A stretch of DNA of 57,792 nucleotides, taken from contig JBJFCE010000036.1 of NCBI GenBank assembly GCA_051888775.1, forward strand, positions 1 to 57,792. Reading direction: 5' to 3'. The translations under genes were made by a program, and so were the position numbers. Under the pieces are notes generated by a model, which had not been told where the DNA came from, did no database searches, and saw only the letters and a list, made by a program, of their open reading frames with translations. The stretch comes from JBJFCE01 sp051888775. GTDB taxonomy: Bacteria; Bacillota; Clostridia; Lachnospirales; Lachnospiraceae. The first letter of the stretch is position 1; every line of letters starts with the position of its first letter. This document shows, piece after piece, positions 16,724 through 25,125 of the stretch.

Positions 16724-19066
16724 TTACAGCGTTACAACAATCTCTCCGCCACAAGCAGTCAAAACGGAGTCATTGCCGTCTACTGCCAAAGTTGCTCCCG
16801 TAACGCCTGCTGCCTTAACATTGACAAGGCGGAGGCTGTAAGGCTTGGAAGCATCGACTGTGATTCGGATCTCATTGCCGTTCTTGACTGCTGTTGCAGT
16901 CAGCGCAACCTGATTGTCCATATCGTAGATCTCGGTGGAAGCTTCCGTACCGTCGATCAGGCTGTAAACGCGAAGCTCGGCACCGTCCGGATAGTCATAA
17001 TCCGGCTTGTCATCATGGGCACCGAGTGCCACGATGGAATTTTCGCGAACCATTAACGGAATGCTCAGATAGCCGTGCTTTTCGGTGATCCACTGACCGC
17101 CCTCTTTTTCCTCTCCGGTAAAGAAGTTCGTCCAAGTTCCCTTCGGCAGATAGTATTCCGCAATGCTCTGATCGTTAAAGATCGGGGCAACTAAGAGGCT
17201 GTCACCGAGCATGTACTGCTTGTCGAGGTAATGGCAGGTCTTATCTTCGGTATATTCCAGAACCATTGCTCTCATGCAGGGAATACCGGTATGGTTTGCC
17301 TGAACGGCTGTCTTATATAAGTAAGGCATGATCGTTGCTTTCAGTCTGGTGAAGTAGCGTACAACATCCACTGCCTCATCATCATATACCCAGGGTACAC
17401 GGTAGGAGGAGCTTCCGTGCAGACGGCTGTGGGAGGACAGCAGTCCGAAAGCGACCCAGCGCTTGTAAACGTCTGCGGTGGAAGTATTTTCAAAGCCGCC
17501 GATATCATGTGCCCAGAAGCCGAAGCCGGACATACATAAGGACAGACCGCCGCGTAAGCTTTCTTCCATGGATTCATAATCACTCCAGCAGTCGCCGCCC
17601 CAGTGAACCGGGAACTTCTGACCGCCTACGGTTGCGGAACGTGCGAACAGAACAGCTTCACCCTTGCCGCGCTTTCTCTCTAACAACTCGTATACGCATT
17701 TATTGTAAAGGTAGGTGTAATAGTTGTGCATCTTCTTCGGATCGGAGCCGTCATAGTAAACGACATTCTCGGTCGGGATTCTCTCGCCGAAGTCGGTCTT
17801 AAAGCAGTCAACGCCCATATCCAGAAGCTTTTCAAGCAGATCCTGATACCATTTGTATGCGGCAGGATTTGTGAAGTCCACGATTGCCATACCCGGCTGC
17901 CACATATCCCACTGCCATGCATCGCCGTTGGTACGCTTGATAAAGTAGCCCTTCTCACAGCCCTCGGCAAAGAGCTCGGATTCCTGACCGATATAGGAGT
18001 TGATCCATACGCAGATATTCAAGCCTTTCGCCTTGATTCTCTTTAACATGCCCTCCGGATCCGGGAATACACGATCATCCCAGATAAAGTTGCTCCAGTG
18101 GAAGTCCTTCATCCAGAAGCAGTCAAAGTGGAAGGTACGAAGCGGAATTCCGCGGTCGAGCATACCGTTTACAAAGCTCATAACGGTATCTTCATCATAG
18201 TTGGTCGTAAAGGATGTGGACAGCCACAGACCGAAGGTCCAGGGAGCCGGAAGTGACGGCTTGCCTGTCAGATCGGTGTAGTGAACAAGCGTATCCTTCA
18301 TGGTAGGACCGTTGATAAAGAAGTAATCCAAATATCCGCCTTCTACGGAGAATGCGGTACGGGTTACCATTTCGGTAGCGATTTCAAAGGAAACCTTTTC
18401 CGGATGATTGACCAGAACACCGTAACCCTTGTTGGAAATAAAGAACGGAATATTCTTGTAGGACTGCTCGGTGCTGGTGCCGCCGTCGGCGTTCCAGATG
18501 TCTACGGACTGACCGTTTTTCGTATAAGGTGTAAAGCGTTCTCCAAGACCGTAGATGAGTTCGCCGACACCGAGAGACAGCTGCTGACGCATATAGGTAT
18601 TTTCCGTATCGCCGGCTGCATCATAGGCAAGTCCTCTCCAAGCTGTCTTCATGCAGGCAAGGTCACGTCCCGAGGACTTGGTGATCACTTCATCGCCGCG
18701 CTTATAAGTCATGGACCAGTACTTCTTTGTGATCTCCAAAGATAAAGAACCGCTCTTTACGGTGATCATATCTTCACTGTCGGTAACCTCTAACGGGAGT
18801 TCTTCCGTCAGCTCCAGTTCAAAATGAGGTCCCTTATCCACTCTGCCCATATGATGATAGGTCTGCACACGGATGATTTCCGGTGCGGGAGATGTGATGA
18901 TCACGGTCAGATTCACATAGCCCAGAGTATCCCCTCTGTGGTTGATACGGTTTGTCGGTACACACAGGGTTACCTTAGTATCTTCGATCTTGGTAAAGTA
19001 AACCTGCTGAGGTGCGAAGCATTCAGTTCCTTCCTTCTGAAGCCAGCATCCGTTACTGAATTTCAT
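16724..19066 (-). CDS. GH31 alpha-xylosidase (YicI-like)
   Basis: Glycoside hydrolase family 31 enzyme, closest in motif pattern to YicI alpha-xylosidase, which removes alpha-1,6-xylose from xyloglucan oligosaccharides. The nucleophile is Asp425 in CFKTDFGERIP and the acid/base Asp492 in HWGGDCWSDYESM; the KTDFGERIP form is that of the xylosidase branch rather than of alpha-glucosidases. The length (780 residues) matches YicI (about 770). The N-terminal beta-sandwich ends near 270, the barrel runs to about 590, and two C-terminal beta domains follow. No signal peptide is visible, so it works in the cytoplasm on imported oligosaccharides. The start has GGAGGG on the minus strand just before ATG. 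It faces the kinase gene across a 477-base region holding the first palindromic element. Confidence 0.93.
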   Translation of the reverse strand: MKFSNGCWLQKEGTECFAPQQVYFTKIEDTKVTLCVPTNRINHRGDTLGYVNLTVIITSPAPEIIRVQTYHHMGRVDKGPHFELELTEELPLEVTDSEDMITVKSGSLSLEITKKYWSMTYKRGDEVITKSSGRDLACMKTAWRGLAYDAAGDTENTYMRQQLSLGVGELIYGLGERFTPYTKNGQSVDIWNADGGTSTEQSYKNIPFFISNKGYGVLVNHPEKVSFEIATEMVTRTAFSVEGGYLDYFFINGPTMKDTLVHYTDLTGKPSLPAPWTFGLWLSTSFTTNYDEDTVMSFVNGMLDRGIPLRTFHFDCFWMKDFHWSNFIWDDRVFPDPEGMLKRIKAKGLNICVWINSYIGQESELFAEGCEKGYFIKRTNGDAWQWDMWQPGMAIVDFTNPAAYKWYQDLLEKLLDMGVDCFKTDFGERIPTENVVYYDGSDPKKMHNYYTYLYNKCVYELLERKRGKGEAVLFARSATVGGQKFPVHWGGDCWSDYESMEESLRGGLSLCMSGFGFWAHDIGGFENTSTADVYKRWVAFGLLSSHSRLHGSSSYRVPWVYDDEAVDVVRYFTRLKATIMPYLYKTAVQANHTGIPCMRAMVLEYTEDKTCHYLDKQYMLGDSLLVAPIFNDQSIAEYYLPKGTWTNFFTGEEKEGGQWITEKHGYLSIPLMVRENSIVALGAHDDKPDYDYPDGAELRVYSLIDGTEASTEIYDMDNQVALTATAVKNGNEIRITVDASKPYSLRLVNVKAAGVTGATLAVDGNDSVLTACGGEIVVTL

Positions 19067-19132
19067 AGTGTTACCCTCCTTCTATTTTCTTGCCCGGCCG
19101 AACCGCCGGAGCAGATGTTTCATGCTACATTC

Positions 19133-19197
19133 ATTATAGTAGATATTTCCCAAAATGACTACATCATTTATTCCAGTAATTTTTACAGTAAAAATAC
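19133..19197 (-). promoter_or_regulatory. Probable promoter region of the GH31 gene with GTATTTTT motif
   Basis: On the minus strand a TATAAT-type -10 box lies at 19138-19133 with no good -35 box, which suits an activator-dependent promoter. A GTATTTTT motif (19197-19190, minus) is also found before the surface-protein gene and twice before the transporter operon. It may be the site of the YesN-type regulator. Confidence 0.4.
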
Positions 19198-19289
19198 GAA
19201 AATGGCAATATAGTGTTAGAATTAAGGAAAAATTAACAAGGCATTGCAAATATAAGACTAGATGGAAAATTGAATTGAAAAGCGTCGAG

Positions 19290-19468
19290 AGCTCCGTTCG
19301 GGAAGGTTTGCGGTCAGGAAATGGTATGATGTCCGACGGCCCTTGAAAAACGCCGGCACTTGGCGAGGTTCTGTCGAGCCTAGTGTCCGCTGCGCTTTTT
19401 CACGGAGCGGGAGCGTGCCGTCGGACATCATACCATTTCCTGACCGCAAACCTTTTCCAAACAGAGCT
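19290..19468 (+). repeat. Palindromic element, copy 1 (conserved structured core, long arms)
   Basis: The inner arms, 19303-19340 and 19417-19454, are perfect inverted repeats over 38 of 38 bases. Weaker pairing continues to about 19290 and 19468. They enclose a 76-nt core (19341-19416) that aligns with the cores of copies 2 and 3, including the start CGcCGGcACTT, a middle GTCGAGC and the end GGAGCGgGAGCGTGCC. Inside the core, CGC/GCG, GGCACT/AGTGtCC and GGC/GCC can pair. It lies between the divergent GH31 and kinase genes and has no credible coding potential. A short GCGTC repeat flanks it (19282-19286 and 19475-19479), too short to prove a target duplication. It cannot be a simple terminator here, because both flanking genes read away from it. 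Confidence 0.85.
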
Positions 19469-19543
19469 GCTGCCGCGTCAGGGGTTTACTTTCATTTTTG
19501 TACTTGCTATCATAGAAACAGAAGAAATATCGGGGAGAGGCGC

Positions 19544-21394
19544 ATGAAAAAGCAAAAAAAGGACAAAAGCACAAAAAATACGATCAGTACGGTCATTATA
19601 CAAAAAATATTCGGTTCCAGAAGCATAAAAAAGCAACTGTACGGAACTTATTTTGCAGCGCTGGTCGTGCCGATTGCCGTACTCGGTATTTTCCTTTTGA
19701 CCAATACCTATAATCTGCTGAAGAATTATCACATGGATCTGGTGGCTTCCGATAATCTTCGTGTCAAAGCGATCTTTTTTGAAATTACCACGCAGATTTT
19801 CAATATTTCGGAAAATATCAGTGGAGATGACCGGGCATCCGAGCTGTTGGGTGCGAATTATCTGAATGAAGATGTATTTCATAAAAAAGCGGATGAGTTT
19901 ATGAACAGCGGAAGCTATATCTATAATTACGCGGAGATCGAAGAACTCACTATTTATACGGATAATCCGAGTATCGGAGATTATCGTATTTTTCAATATG
20001 CGGATGAAGAGATCCGGCAGTCTTCATGGTACATACAGGCAGTGGATCAGGCGAGCGTATTCTGGGTTCCGTTAGAGCGGCATGATATCTATGATAACAG
20101 TTATTGGAATCTCTGCCTGGTAAGGCGTGTCCCGCTGATCAATACGGATTATCATGCTGTATTGGTCATCCGGATCAGTGATAATTATCTGCGTACCCGT
20201 GTCGAGAGCAGCGACTACGAAACAGTAGTCGGGATCAATGATGATCTGATCGTATATTCCTCCGACAGAGCGCGGTACGGCACGCCGATGTATCTGGATA
20301 TCGATAATACGAATCCGCATTATTCCTATAAAGGAGATATGGAGATTGAGGGGAAAAGATATATCACGAATGTCGTGACGCTGAATATGTACCAATCCGA
20401 ATCGCGGCTGTATATCTGTACCTTGAATCCGGATGCATATAAGGATATCAGAAATATTACTACGATCTGTTTCCTCATTATTATCGCGGCACTGGTACTG
20501 CCGGGAGGAATTTTCTATATTTATATCCAATATTTTGCCGGGCGTATAGATACGTTGCGAAACGAAATGCACAAGGCGAGTCAGGGCGAGTACAATATCA
20601 TACCGGATTTTCGCGGATCGGACGAGCTGTCCGAAGCATTTGCCGATTTGCAGCTCATGGTGGAGAAGATTCAGGAAAAGGATGCGTTGACCTACCAATC
20701 ACAGATTACGGAAAAAGAACTGAAAAATAAACAGCAGGAGATGGAATTTAAGATGCTGGCAAGCCAGATCAATCCGCATTTCCTCTATAATACGCTGGAA
20801 ACGATTCGTATGAATGCGTTTACAGCAGGAAATCGTGAGGTTGCAACTTCGATCAAGTTGCTCGGAAAATCGTTGCGTTATGTGCTGGAAAATACGGGAA
20901 CGGCATCTACAACGCTGCAAAGAGAGCTGGATTATATTGAAAATTATATTAAGATCCAGAAGCTTCGCTTCGGAGAAAGGATCAATTACAGACTGGACAT
21001 TGAAGACGGAATAGAGCTTCGGAATTACCGCATTCTGCCGCTTTTACTCCAGCCGATCGTAGAAAATGCGATCGTACACGGATTGGAGCAAAAAGAAGAA
21101 GGCGGTATGGTGATCGTTCATGTATATCTGCGACCGGGAGATGAACTCCACATCGATATTTCCGATAACGGCTGCGGGATGGATGCCGAGCAGGTACAGC
21201 AGCTCAGGAACAGTATCATTGTCCGCAATCCCAACATCAAGGCAAGCATCGGTCTGTATAATATCAACCAGCGTATTAAGCTTTGCTATGGCAGCAGGTA
21301 CGGACTTAAGATCAGCAGTGTGCTGGGAGAAGGAACAACGATTTCCCTTGTGATCCCGGGAAATGGGGATTCGTTTATGGAAGATGAAGACTAA
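19544..21394 (+). CDS. YesM-type sensor histidine kinase
   Basis: Membrane histidine kinase of the YesM/LytS-like group that senses an external signal, probably carbohydrate, and phosphorylates an AraC-type regulator. Membrane segments lie at LYGTYFAALVVPIAVLGIFLL and at ITTICFLIIIAALVLPGGIF, with about 250 residues of sensor domain between them. A HAMP-like region follows, then the His_kinase block LASQINPHFLYNTLETIRMNA with phospho-acceptor His412, and an ATPase domain with PIVENAIVHGLE, DNGCGMD and GIGLYNINQRI. I chose ATG 19544, preceded by GGGGAGAGG; an open frame from 19343 would translate the palindromic element. Its partner is probably the regulator at 33398-34948, 12 kb away at the other end of the same locus. 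Confidence 0.92.
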   Translation: MKKQKKDKSTKNTISTVIIQKIFGSRSIKKQLYGTYFAALVVPIAVLGIFLLTNTYNLLKNYHMDLVASDNLRVKAIFFEITTQIFNISENISGDDRASELLGANYLNEDVFHKKADEFMNSGSYIYNYAEIEELTIYTDNPSIGDYRIFQYADEEIRQSSWYIQAVDQASVFWVPLERHDIYDNSYWNLCLVRRVPLINTDYHAVLVIRISDNYLRTRVESSDYETVVGINDDLIVYSSDRARYGTPMYLDIDNTNPHYSYKGDMEIEGKRYITNVVTLNMYQSESRLYICTLNPDAYKDIRNITTICFLIIIAALVLPGGIFYIYIQYFAGRIDTLRNEMHKASQGEYNIIPDFRGSDELSEAFADLQLMVEKIQEKDALTYQSQITEKELKNKQQEMEFKMLASQINPHFLYNTLETIRMNAFTAGNREVATSIKLLGKSLRYVLENTGTASTTLQRELDYIENYIKIQKLRFGERINYRLDIEDGIELRNYRILPLLLQPIVENAIVHGLEQKEEGGMVIVHVYLRPGDELHIDISDNGCGMDAEQVQQLRNSIIVRNPNIKASIGLYNINQRIKLCYGSRYGLKISSVLGEGTTISLVIPGNGDSFMEDED

Positions 21395-21419
21395 AAGGGT
21401 TCTTGATAAAGTACAGGGC

Positions 21420-21522
21420 ATGTCAAAAAGTATTAGTAATAAATGTCAAAAAGAAACCGTATTTTTATTGACAGGGTTATTATAAAATGCAAGAGTAGAA
21501 TTTTGTTCGGGAATCGAACAAA
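21420..21522 (+). promoter_or_regulatory. Regulatory region of the surface-protein gene
   Basis: Two copies of ATGTCAAAAAG (21420-21430 and 21443-21453) lie 23 bp apart, a spacing of about two helical turns. A GTATTTTT motif (21459-21466) sits at the expected -35 position of a TATAAA box (21481-21486). A perfect 8-bp inverted repeat, TTTGTTCG/CGAACAAA, occupies 21502-21522 in the leader. Direct repeats with this spacing suit an AraC-type activator such as the YesN-like protein of the locus. Confidence 0.5.
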
Positions 21523-21546
21523 GGAATCTTTATAGGAGGATGAAAG

Positions 21547-23334
21547 ATGAAAAAGACACTGAAAAAATTTTTAGTGACGCTTCTTACTGCAGCAATGGTA
21601 TTTTCTTCATTAGCAATTACCGCAGCAGCTGATGAAACCGATGAATACACTCTGTTTATCGGATTTGGCGCTGATGCAGCTGAGAGCGGTGACTGGGGTT
21701 ACGGTGCAGCCGGACCTGACAGTGATGTGGCTGGTGATGTGACCTCTACAGTAGAAACCATTAAAGTGGGAGAGACAAAGACTGTTTCTATTACGCTTCC
21801 TTCCGAGTGTGTTTACACTTGGTGGCTGGCACCTGTTCTTCTGGCTGAGAACGTAACAGATTTGGACGCAACCATTACCGTTGCAATTGACGGACAGGAT
21901 GTAACCGATACTGTTGATTTTGCAGCAGGTGATGCATGGTGGTATGAAGGAACCGGTAACTATCCTGATACACAGGCAATCCGTCTTGCAGGTGGATACA
22001 ATGAGTGGGGAACCCAGTATATGTCTTCTCCGGTATTCACAACAATTGAGTACACAGTAACCTTAAACAGCATTACAACCGGTGAGGCAGCTCCGGCAGC
22101 AGAACTGGTTGAGTCCACCGAAGAATATGATGTATTCCTTGCAATGGGAGCTGATGCAGTTGACAGCGGTGACTGGGGATATGGTTACTATGGTCCGGAC
22201 AACGGCGGCAATGCAGGTGATGTTGTTGCAACAAATGCAACCATTACTTCCGGCGGAACAGCAACCGTTTCTCTGGAGTTCCCGTCTCCGGTTGTTTACA
22301 CATGGTTTGTACGTCCGATTATCTGCGCAACCGATGTTGCAGAAGCTGACTTTACCGTACAGGTTCTGATCGACGGCGAAGATGTAACCGACAGCATTGA
22401 TTTTGCAGCAGGTGATAACTGGTGGACAGAGGATACCGGTGATTACAGCAGTGCAAACGGCAATCAGCCTGTCTGCGTAGCAGGTGGATATAATGAATGG
22501 GGAACCAAGTACATGGCAGAATCCCCTTCAGGATTTACTAAGATTGAATTTGTAATTACAGCTAACAGCATTATGGTAGGCGGCGCTCCGGCAGAGGAGG
22601 AAGCTCCGACATCTGCAGCAGGTGCAGTTGATCTGGACGGAACCTATCATGCATACCTTGGTTTCCAGACCCCGAGCTGGTCTTTCCGTAACGCGTTTGA
22701 TGATTCAAGCTATGGTAGAGATACCTCTGACGTATTCTATCAGGTAACCGGTTGGGACAGCGAGAACAATGCAGTTACACTTCCGGGTACTTTCACGGAT
22801 GCAGAGATCGCAGGTAACGGTACCTATACCGTATCCGTTGACGGACTTGCATTCCCGGATGGTGAGTTCAGCTCTCAGGAATTCCTGAACCTGATCTTCT
22901 TATCTACAGATATCCCGAACACCGGCGAGATCACGATTTCCGATGTTCAGTTAAAGGTTGACGGAAAGAGCGTAGATCTGGCAGCAGCCGGCGCTATCGT
23001 AAGCCCTGACTCTGTAGATTACCTGAACATCTTACTTCAGAATATCTGGAATGAAGATGTTTCAGAAATCGGATACTACAATGTTCCTATGACAAATATG
23101 AGCATTACCTTTACCGTAAGCGGCTTTAACTATGACAAGGCAGCAGATGAAGCTCCTGCAGATGATGCAACAGCAGAGGAAACAACCGAAGCTCCTGCAA
23201 CAGAGGAGACAACGGCTGACGCAGAAAAATCCGGAAGCAATACCGGTCTGATCGTCGGAATCGTAGTTGCAGTAGTTGTAGTAGCAGGCGTTGCAGCAGG
23301 CGTAGTAGTTTCCAAAAAGAAAAAAGCAAAATAA
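21547..23334 (+). CDS. Membrane-anchored surface protein with repeated Trp-rich domains
   Basis: I do not recognise a named family. A signal peptide (LVTLLTAAMVFSSLAITAAA) is followed by two homologous domains of about 155 residues (roughly 32-180 and 195-345). Each shows GADAxxSGDWGYG, PExxYTW-like blocks, GxDVTDxxDFAAGDxWW and GGYNEWGTxYM. A third, more distant beta-type domain spans about 355-525 (HAYLGFQTPSW, FTDAEIAGNGTYTVSVDG). A Thr/Glu/Ala-rich stretch and a single membrane segment (GLIVGIVVAVVVVAGVAAGVVV) end in KKKKAK. Many surface aromatic residues and the position between a glycan-sensing kinase and glycanase/transporter genes suggest a carbohydrate-binding role that holds polysaccharide at the cell. 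This is inference. The strong AGGAGG site and Ala/Asp-rich, regular codon use suggest high expression. Confidence 0.8.
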   Translation: MKKTLKKFLVTLLTAAMVFSSLAITAAADETDEYTLFIGFGADAAESGDWGYGAAGPDSDVAGDVTSTVETIKVGETKTVSITLPSECVYTWWLAPVLLAENVTDLDATITVAIDGQDVTDTVDFAAGDAWWYEGTGNYPDTQAIRLAGGYNEWGTQYMSSPVFTTIEYTVTLNSITTGEAAPAAELVESTEEYDVFLAMGADAVDSGDWGYGYYGPDNGGNAGDVVATNATITSGGTATVSLEFPSPVVYTWFVRPIICATDVAEADFTVQVLIDGEDVTDSIDFAAGDNWWTEDTGDYSSANGNQPVCVAGGYNEWGTKYMAESPSGFTKIEFVITANSIMVGGAPAEEEAPTSAAGAVDLDGTYHAYLGFQTPSWSFRNAFDDSSYGRDTSDVFYQVTGWDSENNAVTLPGTFTDAEIAGNGTYTVSVDGLAFPDGEFSSQEFLNLIFLSTDIPNTGEITISDVQLKVDGKSVDLAAAGAIVSPDSVDYLNILLQNIWNEDVSEIGYYNVPMTNMSITFTVSGFNYDKAADEAPADDATAEETTEAPATEETTADAEKSGSNTGLIVGIVVAVVVVAGVAAGVVVSKKKKAK

Positions 23335-23371
23335 TCTGATCTGACAGAAATGTATAGATGAGACGATAGAG

Positions 23372-23405
23372 GCAAGCGTGCAGGAACCCCGCACGCTTGC
23401 TTTTT
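23372..23405 (+). terminator. Rho-independent terminator after the surface-protein gene
   Basis: A 10-bp perfect stem (23372-23381 with 23391-23400) followed by TTTTT. The next gene begins only 23 bases later, so its expression may depend on readthrough, which would make the surface protein far more abundant than the GH43 enzyme. Confidence 0.85.
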
Positions 23406-23427
23406 ACTATCACCATAGGAGGCATGA

Positions 23428-24963
23428 ATGAAATATCAAAATCCGATTATTTCCGGATTTCATCCGGATCCGTCCATTTGCAGAGTGGGGGATGATTTTT
23501 ATCTGGTAAACAGTACGTTTGAGTATTTCCCGGGAATACCGATCTATCATAGTAAGGATCTGATCCACTGGGAGCAGATCGGACATTGCCTGACAAAAAA
23601 CAGTCAGGTGCTTCTGAAAAAAGGTGTGCCGAACTGTATCGGTATCTATGCACCGACGATCCGCTATCATGAGGGAACCTTTTATTGCATTGTAACAAAT
23701 GTCGGCGGCGGAGGTAATTTTTATGTGAAAACAAAGAATATCCGCGGTGAATGGTCGGATCCTGTAATGTTGCCGGATATGCCGGGAATCGATCCGTCAC
23801 TGTTCTTTGATGAGGACGGGAAAGTGTATTACACCGGAACGGATGAAAGTATCTACCTGTATGAACTGGATCTCGAGAACGGAAAACCGGTCGGTAAAAA
23901 GCATGATATCTGGGGCGGTACAGGCGCTAATAATCCCGAAGGACCGCATCTTTATAAGATCAACGGAGTCTATTACTTACTGATTGCCGAGGGTGGCACG
24001 GAGCTTGGTCATATGGCAACGATCGCACGCAGCAAATCGGTTTTCGGACCGTATGAATCCTGCCCGTATAATCCGGTTCTGACAAACCGCGGGACAGGGC
24101 TTCCCATAAAAGCGATCGGGCACGCGGATCTGACGGATGATCCAAACGGAAACTGGTGGGCAGTGTGTCTTGGTATTCGTCCGGTCAGTTATCCGTTCCG
24201 TCATATTCTTGGCAGAGAGACGATGCTTGTGCCTGTTGCCTGGAAAGGCGGCTGGCCGGTTATGGGTGTTAACGGACATGTGCCGGAGGAGATAGAAACG
24301 GATCTGCTGCCGGGAGACCCGGAACAAGCCGGAGAATCGGATCTTTATGTACCCGGCAGCGACATGGTGGATACTTTTCAGACAGAGCAGCTGCATCCGT
24401 CCTGGAATTATATCTATAACCCGACAGAGGGAGTGATCGTGCCGGAGAAGGACGGACTGGCACTGTACGGTACAGAGGCGGCGATCGGAGAAGATACGGA
24501 GAAAGCCCTGATCTGCCGCAGACAGGAGCATATTGTATTTTGTGCGGAAACGCGTCTGGAATTCAAGCCGCAGGAGGACCTGGAAGAAGCGGGAATGGCA
24601 ATTTATTTAAACAACCGGCATCATTATGAGGCAGCGCTTACCATGATATCCGGGGCGCGCTGCATCATATTGCGCAGACAGATCGGAACACTGACGGCAG
24701 TCGAAAAGGTCATTCCGTATCAAGGGGAGCAGGTGACACTGCGCCTTACGGGAGACAGGGATCGATATGTATTTTCTTATGGAACGAATGGCGCGTTTAC
24801 AGAGCTTGGCAGCGGGGAGACCGCTTATCTCAGTACGGAAGCGGGCGGCTGCTTTACCGGAAATTATATTGCGCTGTATGCATCCGGCAATGGCAGAAAA
24901 CCAAAGGCAAAAGCACTGTTTCGACAATTTCGTTATACCTCCGGAGTAAAAGAAGGCGTCTGA
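23428..24963 (+). CDS. GH43-family glycoside hydrolase (beta-xylosidase/arabinofuranosidase type)
   Basis: Five-bladed propeller enzyme of family GH43. The catalytic base is Asp14 in GFHPDPSICRV; an invariant Asp lies in PGIDPSLFFDEDG, and the acid Glu in NNPEGPHLYKINGVYYLL. The first 310 residues form the propeller; from about 320 a C-terminal beta-sandwich of the concanavalin-like (GH43_C2) type completes the active site, as in XynB-type beta-xylosidases. The length of 511 fits. No signal peptide is seen, so it acts in the cytoplasm on imported oligosaccharides, removing xylose or arabinose. Which of the two cannot be told from motifs. The start follows AGGAGG. Confidence 0.92.
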   Translation: MKYQNPIISGFHPDPSICRVGDDFYLVNSTFEYFPGIPIYHSKDLIHWEQIGHCLTKNSQVLLKKGVPNCIGIYAPTIRYHEGTFYCIVTNVGGGGNFYVKTKNIRGEWSDPVMLPDMPGIDPSLFFDEDGKVYYTGTDESIYLYELDLENGKPVGKKHDIWGGTGANNPEGPHLYKINGVYYLLIAEGGTELGHMATIARSKSVFGPYESCPYNPVLTNRGTGLPIKAIGHADLTDDPNGNWWAVCLGIRPVSYPFRHILGRETMLVPVAWKGGWPVMGVNGHVPEEIETDLLPGDPEQAGESDLYVPGSDMVDTFQTEQLHPSWNYIYNPTEGVIVPEKDGLALYGTEAAIGEDTEKALICRRQEHIVFCAETRLEFKPQEDLEEAGMAIYLNNRHHYEAALTMISGARCIILRRQIGTLTAVEKVIPYQGEQVTLRLTGDRDRYVFSYGTNGAFTELGSGETAYLSTEAGGCFTGNYIALYASGNGRKPKAKALFRQFRYTSGVKEGV

Positions 24964-25019
24964 CGGACAGGAGAGGAAAATTTTTCCGCAAGCATATAGA
25001 TGGGCGGCAAAAAAGTACT

Positions 25020-25072
25020 GTATTTTTTATCAAGTATTTATGGTATTTTTCGAAACGCAATTCTTTTATAAT
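25020..25072 (+). promoter_or_regulatory. Promoter and direct-repeat operator of the sugar transporter operon
   Basis: Two GTATTTTT motifs (25020-25027 and 25043-25050) are exactly 23 bp apart. The second covers the -35 position of a TATAAT box at 25067-25072, and no proper -35 hexamer is present. This layout suits an activator bound as two direct half-sites next to RNA polymerase, as for AraC/YesN-type regulators. Confidence 0.5.
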
Positions 25073-25125
25073 AAAATCAACTATGAAACCATGTGTTTCC
25101 GACAGAAAAAACAGGGAGGTATGAA

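Noticed and set aside
19290..19468. Palindromes as retron or group II intron remnants
   Set aside because: No reverse transcriptase gene in the window and no domain V or msr/msd features recognised; the structure is a single long hairpin with a small structured core.
19343..19543. 67-residue N-terminal extension of the sensor kinase
   Set aside because: It would translate the palindromic element and lacks a ribosome site; ATG 19544 has GGGGAGAGG and a normal kinase N-terminus.
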